A program made the position numbers and the translations under genes. A stretch of DNA of 64,000 nt from Candidatus Thiodiazotropha endolucinida (GTDB lineage: Bacteria; Pseudomonadota; Gammaproteobacteria; Chromatiales; Chromatiaceae): the NCBI RefSeq assembly GCF_001715975.1, contig NZ_MARB01000007.1, forward strand, positions 124,001 through 188,000, in the 5' to 3' direction. The notes under the pieces were generated by a model, which saw nothing but the letters and a program-made list of their open reading frames with translations, was not told the origin of the DNA and did not search any database. This document shows positions 18,885 through 27,633 of the stretch, one piece after another (positions within the stretch are counted from its first letter, which is position 1; every line of letters starts with the position of its first letter).

Positions 18885-19536
18885 TGATACCCTTATCGAG
18901 GGCATAAGTCGTTAATGCCGAAACGCTGTGTAAATCGAGCTTCTTCATCAGATTTGCCCGGTGTTTCTCCACTGTCTTCACGCTGATACAGAGATACTCC
19001 GCCATGCTTTTATTGGTGTGGCCCTCGGCAATGAGCTTTAATATCTGCCGCTCTCTTTGGGTGACGGTGTCCCAGCGCGTAACCGGCTCCTGACTGATAT
19101 TGTTTGTATTGAGATAGCTGTTGACCACCTTTTCAGTGATTTCCGCACTCAAGTAGGTTTTGCCGTTTAATACCCGTTCTGCCGCCGTCATCAATTCGTT
19201 TTGTGTGGCATCCTTCAACACATAACCGTTGGCGCCGGCCTTCAGGCTGGCCAATACATATTCCTCTTCGTTGTGCACTGTCAGAACCAGTGTTTTTATA
19301 TCCGGCATGCGCTCTTTTATTTCACGTATAGCATCCATACCATTGAGACCCGGCATATTCAGGTCCATGATCACAAGATCGGGTTTGAGCTCGATGACAC
19401 GGCGTATTGCGTCACGGCCGTTATCGGCCTCTCCAACCACGTCAAACTGGGGGTTGGAGGTCAGCAGTGCTTTCAGACCGGCGCGTAAAATATTGTGGTC
19501 TTCGGCTATGACGATTGTTTTATTGTCCGTATTCAT
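18874..19536 (-). CDS. NarL/FixJ-type response regulator
   Basis: 220 residues from MNTDNKTIVIAEDHN. The receiver domain has acidic pocket E12-D13, phospho-acceptor D58 (VIMDLNMPG), and the conserved T and K (LVLTVHN, YVLKDA). The C-terminal LuxR helix-turn-helix carries the motif TQRERQILKLIAEGHTNK...SVKTVEKHRANLMKKL. It is convergent with the soluble kinase and divergent from the large secreted-protein operon, so it is a natural candidate regulator of that operon. Confidence 0.9.
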   Translation of the reverse strand: MNTDNKTIVIAEDHNILRAGLKALLTSNPQFDVVGEADNGRDAIRRVIELKPDLVIMDLNMPGLNGMDAIREIKERMPDIKTLVLTVHNEEEYVLASLKAGANGYVLKDATQNELMTAAERVLNGKTYLSAEITEKVVNSYLNTNNISQEPVTRWDTVTQRERQILKLIAEGHTNKSMAEYLCISVKTVEKHRANLMKKLDLHSVSALTTYALDKGIISR

Positions 19537-19914
19537 TGTTATCTGAAATCTATCTTCAACCCTTAAATGGTATAGTTTCAATAGCGTATTGTAATCTGAT
19601 TTTCAATTTCAACTAAGTTTAGGCCTGATTGATAGCGATGCAAATTTCATTGGATTTTATTACGCAAATGGCATCGCGGTTCCGACAAATCCACCATTAC
19701 ATAAAATAGACTTTGAATAAACCCTGTTAGCGAGTATGGAGGATGGCAGGCAGCAATTCATTTTTATTTTTCCGCTGAAGAGTTGCACGCTTTTCTTTTT
19801 GTAATGCAATCTTTTCTCTGAAAAAAACAGGTTGCTTGCATCGCATAAAAACGACTCTAAATCCTATTAACTGCACCCTACCTTTCGGGGTAGGGTTTCT
19901 GCTCCTGACAAAAT
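19537..19914. other. Divergent spacer between the regulator and the secreted-protein operon
   Basis: About 380 bases, AT-rich, without a supported gene. GCGATGC (19635-19641) and two copies of its complement GCATCGC (19671-19677 and 19838-19844) may be sites for the adjacent regulator. A hairpin CCCTACC/GGTAGGG (about 19876-19894) with a short T-rich run follows. A 66-codon minus-strand reading frame here has no ribosome site or family likeness and is not called. Confidence 0.3.
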
Positions 19915-20098
19915 ACTCAATCGTCACCTGTGCGGGTAGGTGATTGAGTAGAAAAAAAGCGTAGTTTCACGCAAAGACCCTATATATATGGCGATGTAAG
20001 CTTTGCCACTAAGTACTGGTGAAGGGGCTGGTGTGTCCGGTAAGCGGAAATCATCCCCGGGAAAGATGAATGACCATTAGGGGTCTGGAGAAAAAACC
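19915..20098 (+). promoter_or_regulatory. Structured 5' leader of the secreted-protein operon
   Basis: A strong hairpin (19915-19949: ACTCAAT-CACCT arms with a 3-base bulge) is followed by a region with two mutually exclusive pairings. GCAAAG (19971-19976) can pair with CTTTGC (20001-20006). Alternatively AGACCCTA (19975-19982) can pair with TAGGGGTCT (20078-20086), which lies directly before the GGAG ribosome site (20087-20090). A further local hairpin GACC/GGTC (20072-20085) competes for the same bases. The ATG is at 20099. This is the design of a switchable leader, but it matches no riboswitch family I can name with confidence. Confidence 0.4.
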
Positions 20099-21139
20099 AT
20101 GATAAACGAGCATCAGGGTTATACAAGCAGAAGCGTAATGTCTTTATTTGCATTGTCATTGCTGTTTCTGTCTACAAATGTTAACGCGGGTGATGTCACG
20201 CTTAATGTAGTGGGACCTGATGGCGCAGCTGTGCCGGGTTTTCGCTATATCTTTCAGGAAGACACAACCTATGCTGTCGACCCCAATAATCCTGCGACGA
20301 CCGCTGATGGCCTCTTGTCATTGGGTTTTCATGCGAGTAACCATCCACCAGCCACTCGAGATGTGGCTGGTCAGGCTGAGAACCTGAGTGGCAATGAGGA
20401 TACCAGTTCAACCACAATCACTGGTCTGCCGGACACGCGCTACTATGTTTCAGTACTCCCTTATAGCGGTCACAGCATCAGTGGCGCCCCGATAGAAGTT
20501 GTACCAGGTGCAAATGAACTGACTGTGACAGTACAGCCCCATCCGATCCCCACAGCTCAGATCTCGATCTACCTGTTTGAGGACAACCATCCCATCAACG
20601 GTGTGCCCGATCTCCCTCAAGAGGCCAATGACGGCAGTGTTGACTGGACACAGTTCTCACTGTTTCTGGAAGAGCCGGGCGGTCGTTACGGCATCGCGGG
20701 CGGCCAGGTGATTCAGGATGCCTTCGGGAATCCGCTTGGCACCGTCTATGATCAGCACTGCCTTGCCGATGGATCGCCTGCGTACCTGCGTGATGGTGCC
20801 GGCAATATCGTGATCATTGGTGGTGAGCCAGTACTTTTAATCGATCACTTCTGCTTCGATGCCGAAGGTAATCCTATCGTGCTCGAGATGGGTGACGGCA
20901 CCATGCACCCAAACCCAGACGGCACTTTGACGGTAAAAAATATCGCCCCGGGTAAATACGGTGTTGTGATCATCCCACCCACCAATCCCGACGATAATAT
21001 CGGTTGGCAGCAGACCAGCACCATCGAAGGCAGCAAGGTCATCGATGCCTGGGTCAAGGCCAATGAACCGCCGGTCTTTGTCGAGTTCGGACTGCCGGGA
21101 CCCCATGTGTGTCGTCGGTTTTGTAAAAGCTACAGCTGA
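20099..21139 (+). CDS. N-terminal part of a giant secreted protein (before an apparent frameshift)
   Basis: 346 codons as they stand. The start has a GGAG site 8 bases upstream and a signal peptide (about 1-30, cleavage near NVNA-GD). The product contains beta-sandwich segments resembling transthyretin/SdrD-type repeats (for example AQISIYLFEDNHPINGV). The frame ends in a stop at 21137-21139, but the next frame (from 21105) continues the same kind of sequence without its own signal peptide or ribosome site. Removing one C from the CCCC at 21101-21104 joins both into one protein of about 2003 residues. The last 11 codons before this stop look like out-of-frame read-through. See the next entry. 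Confidence 0.7.
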   Translation: MINEHQGYTSRSVMSLFALSLLFLSTNVNAGDVTLNVVGPDGAAVPGFRYIFQEDTTYAVDPNNPATTADGLLSLGFHASNHPPATRDVAGQAENLSGNEDTSSTTITGLPDTRYYVSVLPYSGHSISGAPIEVVPGANELTVTVQPHPIPTAQISIYLFEDNHPINGVPDLPQEANDGSVDWTQFSLFLEEPGGRYGIAGGQVIQDAFGNPLGTVYDQHCLADGSPAYLRDGAGNIVIIGGEPVLLIDHFCFDAEGNPIVLEMGDGTMHPNPDGTLTVKNIAPGKYGVVIIPPTNPDDNIGWQQTSTIEGSKVIDAWVKANEPPVFVEFGLPGPHVCRRFCKSYS

Positions 21140-24100
21140 TGGCGGTATGCCAGGTGCGCCAGGTCCGCAACCGGGTGAGCAGATAGCTACCGTGAGCGGC
21201 ACTGTCACAGATATGCATATGTCGCGCGTCACACGCCAACCGACATTCGAGTTCTTTTCCGGCCGCCCGTTCCCGGGTTGCTGGGTTGGTATCAACCAAG
21301 TGGATGCGGCCGGTGCCCTGGGTCAGGGTATCGAAGCAGCCCCCTGTGATGGGGATAGCGGTTTCTCGTTTGATCTGCCTCCCGGCAGCTATCAGCTGGC
21401 GATCTGGGATGCAAACCTGGATGTGGTCTTCGCCGCAAACCCGTTCAGCGTGGATGCCACAGGTGGTACTTGTAATGGCGGCAATAGCTGTGCCTTCGGT
21501 GAAGTAGCCGTTTTCAATTGGTTTACCCGTCTGAACGCCGGCGTTTTCCTGGACGAAGACTTGGACGGTTTCTGGGATCAGGGCGAACCAGGGCTTGGCA
21601 ACGGTGAACGGGGTATCGGCCCCGAGAGCCAGGATGTGAGCCTGCGCTGGCGCGACGGTAGCGTCTATCAGAACTTTCCAACCGACCACGAGGGTCTTGC
21701 GCCATTCGACGAGGTCTTCCCCTTCTTCCACTGGCTGGTGGCTGAGGTCAGCTTTGCCAACAAGAAGGCGACCGGCGCCACTTTTGTGGTCGATGCGGGC
21801 GGTCCAGTGGATACCGCCAATGGTGATTTCCCCGGTTTTGGTGAATTGAATCCCCAACCTCAGTTCTGTACACCGGCGATTGCCGCAAATGCGGAAGATC
21901 CTAACTTTGGATGTACTCCAGGCGATGCGCTGATCAATCCGAACACCACTGACAACCTGTCGCGTACGGAAACCGGTGCGGTGCTGACCCAGGGCTTCCA
22001 GGGCTTCCTCGGCCAGACCAGCGTGATGCAGTTCGGTAAGGTGGATTACATCTCTATTACACCGCCCTACAATGATGGAACATTCCATCCGCCTGAGTTT
22101 GTTGGCGAGAATGGCGGTATCTCCGGCATGGTCTTCTATGCCACCACCCGTGCGGAAAACGAACCGCAATTCGCCGCCGCCGAGGAGTGGGAGCCGGGTG
22201 TACCCCGGGTTCAGTTGGCCCTCTATGCCGACGGTGACATCGACTGTCCCGCCCTCGCCGGCCAGGTGAATTGTGACATCGACTGGAATAACGATGGCAC
22301 ATTGGATCCCGATGATGGTGTGGTAGAAGATATTAATGGTGTGCCCGGTATTCAGTATGCCGATGTGGACAACTATCCGCTCGGTTTTGCCGAGGGTGCA
22401 GCACCCGGTCCGGAGGATATCGACAGAAACGGCAATGGCGCATTCGATCTGGGCGACGCCCTGCAAGTGACCTGGACCGACAGCTGGGACGATAGCCTGC
22501 CCGAAGGCTGTCAGGGCCTGAACAATATCCCACCTAGCCCCGCTTTCCCGGCAGGCATCCCCGTTGAGCCGCCCATCACTGATGAGCGCTGCTTCGACGG
22601 TCTGCGCAACTTCAATCAGGTCAGGCCTGGCGTCTTCGATGGCGGATTCGCCTTTGAAGAGTATGACATGGACTACCTGGGAAGCCTGGGTAACCAGAGT
22701 GGTAACGTCACCATCCTGAACAACTTCTATGCGGATCGAATTGCAGCCGTAAGCACGGTTGCCGCAGCAACCGGAAAGGCGCTTGAACTGCCCGAACAAT
22801 GGATTCTCCCCGGTGATTATATTGTCGAGATGGCGACACCTCCGGGTTATGAAAGCCTCAAGGAGGAGCATAAGAACGTCGATTTCGGTGACGAATATAC
22901 GCCATCACTGCAGGCACTGCCCGTGGCCTGTGTGGGTGACGACCGTACGGTGCCTCAGTACCTGACCATGGTGACCAGGGACGGCAGCGGTACCGATCCG
23001 GGTGACGGCAGCAATCTTGTGGATGCCGCACTGCTGGATGACGAGGGTGTGTTTGCACCGTTCGCCAATGAGACGCGTCGTAGCTGTGATCGCAAGCTGG
23101 TGCCGCTTTCATCCGGTCAGAATGCAGCCGCTGAGTTCTTCCTCATGACCCATGTGCCGCTTGCCGGCAATGTGTCAGGTGTCGTCCTCAACGACCTGGC
23201 CAACGAGTTCAATCCGAACTCCCCGGCCTTCGGCGAAAAGTTCGCGCCGCGTAACATACCGATCGCCTTCTACGACTGGAACGGCAACGAAGTCAATCGT
23301 ATCTATGCGGATCAGTACGGCCGCTACAACCTGATGGTGCCCTCGACCTCCACGGCGAATCTGGGGATTCCATCGGGCATGTCGCCCAACATGCTGGTCT
23401 CCTGTATGAACGATGCGGGCCCGATCGATAATCCCGCTTATTTGGTCGATGCCGATAATGACGGACTCGACGACAACACGGGTGCGCCCGCCAAGATCGT
23501 CGATCCGAATTTCAAGACCCAGTACAGCCAGTTCTGCTACACCTTCCAGTACATGCCCGGCGTGATCACCTATCTGGATACGCCTGTGGTACCGGTTGCC
23601 GCACATGCGGATAGGGAGACCTTCCCGCTGGATTGTGAGCAGACCGACAAAACGCCCATGATATCGTCCATCACCCGGACGGGCGGCCTGCCCGGTCCCT
23701 TCGGTCTGGCCGGCGATACCATTCGCATCAATTCAATGGGACTGGTGGATGTGCCCAATCCCTATTGGGATGGTGTGATACCTGCTGAGAAGCTGATAAC
23801 ACGTGACTACAGATTCAATCCAGGTGTTCCAGGTATGGAATCGCGGGCATTCCTCATCGATCTGGATGATCCAACAGTGCCGATCGAGCTCTCTTCCTAC
23901 AGCGCTCGAAATGAAAATTTTCTTGAAGGCACTATCCCCGCAGTCGGTCCAGGCGAGTATCAGGTCATGGTCTCCAATGGTGATGTCAGTTCACCGGTAG
24001 GTGTCACTCTGACTGTGGGTGTTGATGTGGCCGGTCTGGGCGAGAGTGCCCCCAGGGCCAATTACAGTGCAGCAAACCAGGCAGCCACCACGTCAGCGGT

Positions 24101-26111
24101 TTGGCGCGTACCAGGTGATTTCGCCACCATTCAGGAGGCGATTGGCGATCCGGTCAACAATCCAGCCGGACCTTCCGCCGCCGCGGGTGACCTGATTCTC
24201 GTTGCGCCGGGTGACTATGAAGAGATGGTGATCATGTGGAAACCGGTCAAGCTGCAAGGTTGGGGTGCCGGTGCGGTTACCCTGAATGCCAGACAGGTAC
24301 CCACCGAAAAGGTTGCCAACTGGCGTAATCTGGCTACCACGCTGGAGTCAAATGGCTCGATCTCACTCCTGCCGGGTCAGGCCCTGGCGCCTTTCGGATT
24401 CCCCGGCCTGGGTGCGCAACTCTTCCCGACGGAAGAGGGTGCAGGTATCTTCGTGGCCGGTACCAATAGCGGTGGCAACCGTTTCGGCCATCCCAGGAAT
24501 CGTGGTGCCCGTATCGATGGTTTCACCATCATCGGTGCCAGCACCGGCGGTGGCATCGTCGCCAACGGCTATAACCAGTGGTTGAATATCTCCAACAATA
24601 AGATTACCGCCAACTCCGGTTTCTACGGTGGCGGTATCCGTGTCGGTCATCCTCAGTTGACCCATGAGATCGAGACTGAAGACGATCCGGATTTCATTGA
24701 GGAGAATGACAACTATGCGGTAGGCACGCTGGTCTATACCGACAGCCGAAACGACCGCGTCAATATCCATCACAACCTGGTACAGAAGAATGGTGTACTG
24801 AGCGGTGCAGGTGCCGGTATTTCGCTGAATACAGGCACTGATGCCTACCGGGTGAGAAACAACTGGGTATGCGGTAACTTCGCTCAAGGAAGCGGCGCCG
24901 GTATCGCTCACCTGGGTCTCAACAGGGGCGGCATCATTGAGGACAATATGGTTATCTTCAATGAGTCCTTCCAGCAGACACCGGGAACCTCGCCGGATGG
25001 CGGCGGTATCTATATCGCCGGACAGCCCGCGCTGGTGCCTGAGGCAGAGACAGGGCTGATGTTGTCACCCGGTACCGGTAACGTGACCGTCGACGCCAAC
25101 ATCATCCGCGGCAACCTGGCGGGTGCCGGTGATGGCGGCGGTATCAGCATCACCAGCGTCAATGGACAGGATATCCCACAAAGTCGCTTTGCTGCAGATG
25201 GCGAAGAGAGCGATGAATGGATCAGAGGCCGCTGGTACGGCGTCAACCTGTTCAACAACATGGTCAATAACAACGTGGCCGGCGTAGCAGGTGGTGGTTT
25301 ATCGATACTCGACTCCCCGAAGGTTGTTATTCGCAACAACACGGTGGCGAGAAACGATTCGACCTCGACCGGTTCCCAGGCGTTTGCCGATCCTGCCAAT
25401 CCGAACGAGTCGCAACCGTTGCCGGCGGGTATCGTATCGCGGACCCATAGTAATGATATGGCGCAGGCCATGGCGCTCGCGATCGACTCCTATGATGAGG
25501 ATGACAATCCGGCGCCGGGTGCAATGACGCAGAACGCAACTTACAGCAACCCAACGTTGCGTGACACCATCGTCTACCACAACCGCTCGTTCTACTGGTC
25601 CAACAACGGCGATCCGACACAGCTCACAGGCGGTCTGCTGCCGGATTGTGCCGGTTGTGCGCTGACGGACTACGAAGCCTATACCAATGATATGGGTGTG
25701 GTAACGGGTGTCACCGAGAGCGCGACGGATCTGCTGAGACCTCGTTACTGCCTGCTGCAGGATGGTACCGAGTACGACACAGTCAGCGGTACAAACGAGC
25801 TGATTACCGGTGATGTGGGATTTGTCAATCCGGTCTACAACGAAGCGACCGACAGTCTGCTGTTCCCAGAGTTCAAGGTGATACAGGCGGCCGGGGCCTT
25901 CGACGAGGGTGGCAACTTCCTGCAGGTCAGTTTCGGTCCTGTCACGCTGGTTGATTCCCTCGGTGCGCTTTATGACTATCACCTGGCGGCAGGTAATCAG
26001 GCTGACAACGAGGGTGGTCCCACCGGTGGCAGCCGTACACAGGTCGATTTCGACAATGATCCAAGACCCGCCACGGGTTCTGATATCGGCGCCGATGAAC
26101 TGGCGCCTTAG
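21105..26111 (+). CDS. Giant secreted beta-helix protein, C-terminal part (after an apparent frameshift)
   Basis: About 1668 residues in the frame following the CCCC run at 21101-21104; the frame is open from 21045 on. Visible parts: several SdrD-B/carboxypeptidase-regulatory-like beta repeats with calcium-loop sequences (DEDLDGFWD, DADNDGLDD, DRNGNGAFD). An IPT-like segment lies near residue 950. A right-handed beta-helix (about 1000-1450) has repeated N-x-I-x-x-N and GGG(I/L) rungs (GGGIRVG, GAGISLN, GGGIYIAG, GGGISIT, GGGLSIL). It ends in a DIGADE motif typical of 'choice-of-anchor Q' proteins. It looks like a surface scaffold. It lies 140 bp before the first cupredoxin gene and is probably co-transcribed. 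Confidence 0.75.
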   Translation: MCVVGFVKATADGGMPGAPGPQPGEQIATVSGTVTDMHMSRVTRQPTFEFFSGRPFPGCWVGINQVDAAGALGQGIEAAPCDGDSGFSFDLPPGSYQLAIWDANLDVVFAANPFSVDATGGTCNGGNSCAFGEVAVFNWFTRLNAGVFLDEDLDGFWDQGEPGLGNGERGIGPESQDVSLRWRDGSVYQNFPTDHEGLAPFDEVFPFFHWLVAEVSFANKKATGATFVVDAGGPVDTANGDFPGFGELNPQPQFCTPAIAANAEDPNFGCTPGDALINPNTTDNLSRTETGAVLTQGFQGFLGQTSVMQFGKVDYISITPPYNDGTFHPPEFVGENGGISGMVFYATTRAENEPQFAAAEEWEPGVPRVQLALYADGDIDCPALAGQVNCDIDWNNDGTLDPDDGVVEDINGVPGIQYADVDNYPLGFAEGAAPGPEDIDRNGNGAFDLGDALQVTWTDSWDDSLPEGCQGLNNIPPSPAFPAGIPVEPPITDERCFDGLRNFNQVRPGVFDGGFAFEEYDMDYLGSLGNQSGNVTILNNFYADRIAAVSTVAAATGKALELPEQWILPGDYIVEMATPPGYESLKEEHKNVDFGDEYTPSLQALPVACVGDDRTVPQYLTMVTRDGSGTDPGDGSNLVDAALLDDEGVFAPFANETRRSCDRKLVPLSSGQNAAAEFFLMTHVPLAGNVSGVVLNDLANEFNPNSPAFGEKFAPRNIPIAFYDWNGNEVNRIYADQYGRYNLMVPSTSTANLGIPSGMSPNMLVSCMNDAGPIDNPAYLVDADNDGLDDNTGAPAKIVDPNFKTQYSQFCYTFQYMPGVITYLDTPVVPVAAHADRETFPLDCEQTDKTPMISSITRTGGLPGPFGLAGDTIRINSMGLVDVPNPYWDGVIPAEKLITRDYRFNPGVPGMESRAFLIDLDDPTVPIELSSYSARNENFLEGTIPAVGPGEYQVMVSNGDVSSPVGVTLTVGVDVAGLGESAPRANYSAANQAATTSAVWRVPGDFATIQEAIGDPVNNPAGPSAAAGDLILVAPGDYEEMVIMWKPVKLQGWGAGAVTLNARQVPTEKVANWRNLATTLESNGSISLLPGQALAPFGFPGLGAQLFPTEEGAGIFVAGTNSGGNRFGHPRNRGARIDGFTIIGASTGGGIVANGYNQWLNISNNKITANSGFYGGGIRVGHPQLTHEIETEDDPDFIEENDNYAVGTLVYTDSRNDRVNIHHNLVQKNGVLSGAGAGISLNTGTDAYRVRNNWVCGNFAQGSGAGIAHLGLNRGGIIEDNMVIFNESFQQTPGTSPDGGGIYIAGQPALVPEAETGLMLSPGTGNVTVDANIIRGNLAGAGDGGGISITSVNGQDIPQSRFAADGEESDEWIRGRWYGVNLFNNMVNNNVAGVAGGGLSILDSPKVVIRNNTVARNDSTSTGSQAFADPANPNESQPLPAGIVSRTHSNDMAQAMALAIDSYDEDDNPAPGAMTQNATYSNPTLRDTIVYHNRSFYWSNNGDPTQLTGGLLPDCAGCALTDYEAYTNDMGVVTGVTESATDLLRPRYCLLQDGTEYDTVSGTNELITGDVGFVNPVYNEATDSLLFPEFKVIQAAGAFDEGGNFLQVSFGPVTLVDSLGALYDYHLAAGNQADNEGGPTGGSRTQVDFDNDPRPATGSDIGADELAP

Positions 26112-26250
26112 TAAAGGGTAGTGTGGCAATGAAACAGACAAAGAATCATACAAGCATCACGACCCATGCTTCCGACGTCAGATTGATTGTAGTGATGGGT
26201 CACCGAGTAATCACAAACGGCGGTTACAAGATCACGAGGAGTAACGCCCA

Positions 26251-27606
26251 ATGAAAACTTATCGTAAAAACATACTTGCAGGGGCAATTGCCCTCACGTT
26301 GTTGGGGTTCGTTGGTACCGCCAGTGCCGTGGTCAATGTTCAGTGTCCAGGCGATTTAGACGGGGACGCAACTGTCGATGTTGGACCTGGCCATCCCGAT
26401 TACAATGAGAATGCCAAATGTATGCATCTGATCGCCGGTGACAGCTTTGCAATCATGTCAGACGGCAATCCCTTGTATACCTTCGGCTTTGGTGACAAGA
26501 CAGGGAACGGCAACACGCCCGACACGGTGATCGGCAATGGTATCTTGGCGGCCGAGTGGCCCGGACCCACCATCGAACTGGATCAAGGGCAGGAGTTCTT
26601 TCTCAATCTGACCAACGTGGGTACAGTGATCCGACCCGATCTGTTCGATCCGCATACGGTTCATTTCCATGGCTTCCCCAATGCCTCAGCGGCTTTCGAC
26701 GGTGTACCCGAGGTTTCGATCTCCATCAATATGGGGTCGACACTGACCTATTACTACAACATCGTCGAGCCCGGTACCTATATCTATCACTGCCACGTGG
26801 AAGCCACTGAGCACATGGAGATGGGTATGTTGGCCAATCTCTACGTGCATCCGATTCAGGACGAGATCGGCTGTTTCGATATGGTCGATAATCCGGGTAC
26901 CGCGGAATATGACCCGGAACCTGTACCGAACGGTGGTTGTGAGCCGGGAACACGGAAAGATCCAGGCAGCACCGGCCCGACAGGTTATGTCTACAACGAT
27001 AACGACGGCTCCACGGCTTGGGATGTGGAAGTGGCGCTGCAGTTCTCAAGCTTCGATGGCAACTTCCATGATGCCAGTCTTTTCGTTCAGCCGCTGCCGT
27101 TTGCGGATCTTGAGGGTAATTATCCTCAGATCAACGGTCGAGGCTATCCGGATACGGTAAGCCCAGGCGATTTACCGGCACCTACCGATAACCTAACGCC
27201 GGTGGCAGGTCATCCTGCAGGTAAAGTGACCGGCAATCCCGGTGAAATCCTGAACAATGGCGATCCCACTCAGACGATGGATTCCGTCATTGAGGTCAAT
27301 CAGGGCGAGCGTCTCTTGCTGCGTCTGTCGAATGTGGGCCTTGACCGCTTCTGGACCATCACCGCCATGGGTCTGAAGATGAAGATCGTTGGTACCGGTG
27401 CACGTCAGATGCGCGGAAGTGATGGCAAAAATCTCTACCGTGAAACGGCATCACTCAACTTCGGTGGCGGTGAGACCACCGATGTCATCATCGATACAGC
27501 CGATGTGGCACCTGGCACCTATTTCCTCCATGCCACCGAAGTGCATCAGATGAGTAATGCGACACAGCTGGATGGCGGCATGATAACCGAGATTGTTGTC
27601 AACTGA
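26251..27606 (+). CDS. Multicopper oxidase chain A: type 1 site plus half trinuclear site
   Basis: 451 residues with GAGGAG nine bases before the ATG and a signal peptide (cleavage near ASA-VV). It has a dockerin-like calcium loop (DLDGDATVD, 36-43), then two cupredoxin domains. Domain 1 carries HTVHFHG (H135, H138, H140) and HCHVEATEHMEMGM (H180, C181, H182, H188, M193). That gives a full type 1 copper set (H135, C181, H188, M193) and four trinuclear-site histidines. The HCH-x5-H-x4-M spacing is that of MofA/OmpB-type oxidases, not of laccases (x3). Domain 2 (about 290-451) has lost the ligands apart from HATEVHQM. The other four histidines needed for a trinuclear site are absent, but chain B has them. 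Confidence 0.85.
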   Translation: MKTYRKNILAGAIALTLLGFVGTASAVVNVQCPGDLDGDATVDVGPGHPDYNENAKCMHLIAGDSFAIMSDGNPLYTFGFGDKTGNGNTPDTVIGNGILAAEWPGPTIELDQGQEFFLNLTNVGTVIRPDLFDPHTVHFHGFPNASAAFDGVPEVSISINMGSTLTYYYNIVEPGTYIYHCHVEATEHMEMGMLANLYVHPIQDEIGCFDMVDNPGTAEYDPEPVPNGGCEPGTRKDPGSTGPTGYVYNDNDGSTAWDVEVALQFSSFDGNFHDASLFVQPLPFADLEGNYPQINGRGYPDTVSPGDLPAPTDNLTPVAGHPAGKVTGNPGEILNNGDPTQTMDSVIEVNQGERLLLRLSNVGLDRFWTITAMGLKMKIVGTGARQMRGSDGKNLYRETASLNFGGGETTDVIIDTADVAPGTYFLHATEVHQMSNATQLDGGMITEIVVN

Positions 27607-27633
27607 GGCTGGCCGAACTAGGAGATGAGACTA

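Noticed and set aside
19727-19927. 66-codon minus-strand frame before the secreted-protein operon
   Set aside because: No ribosome site, low-complexity basic sequence, and it crosses two hairpins that look regulatory.
19961-20010. c-di-GMP-I riboswitch because of CACGCAAAG
   Set aside because: Only one conserved block fits; the GNRA-type tetraloop arm and receptor were not found. Kept as an unnamed structured leader.
21095-21110. Programmed +1 frameshift as the firm explanation
   Set aside because: No stop-codon pause or known slippery signal follows directly, so an indel or sequencing error is at least as likely.
21054-22871. 605-codon minus-strand frame inside the giant secreted-protein gene
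   Set aside because: It lies antisense to a gene with clear secreted repeat features, and has no signal peptide, domain or ribosome site. Long antisense frames are common opposite GC-biased codons.
27625-27633. Upstream ATG for oxidase chain B
   Set aside because: It directly abuts the GGAG ribosome site, leaving no spacing; the ATG nine bases later is properly spaced.
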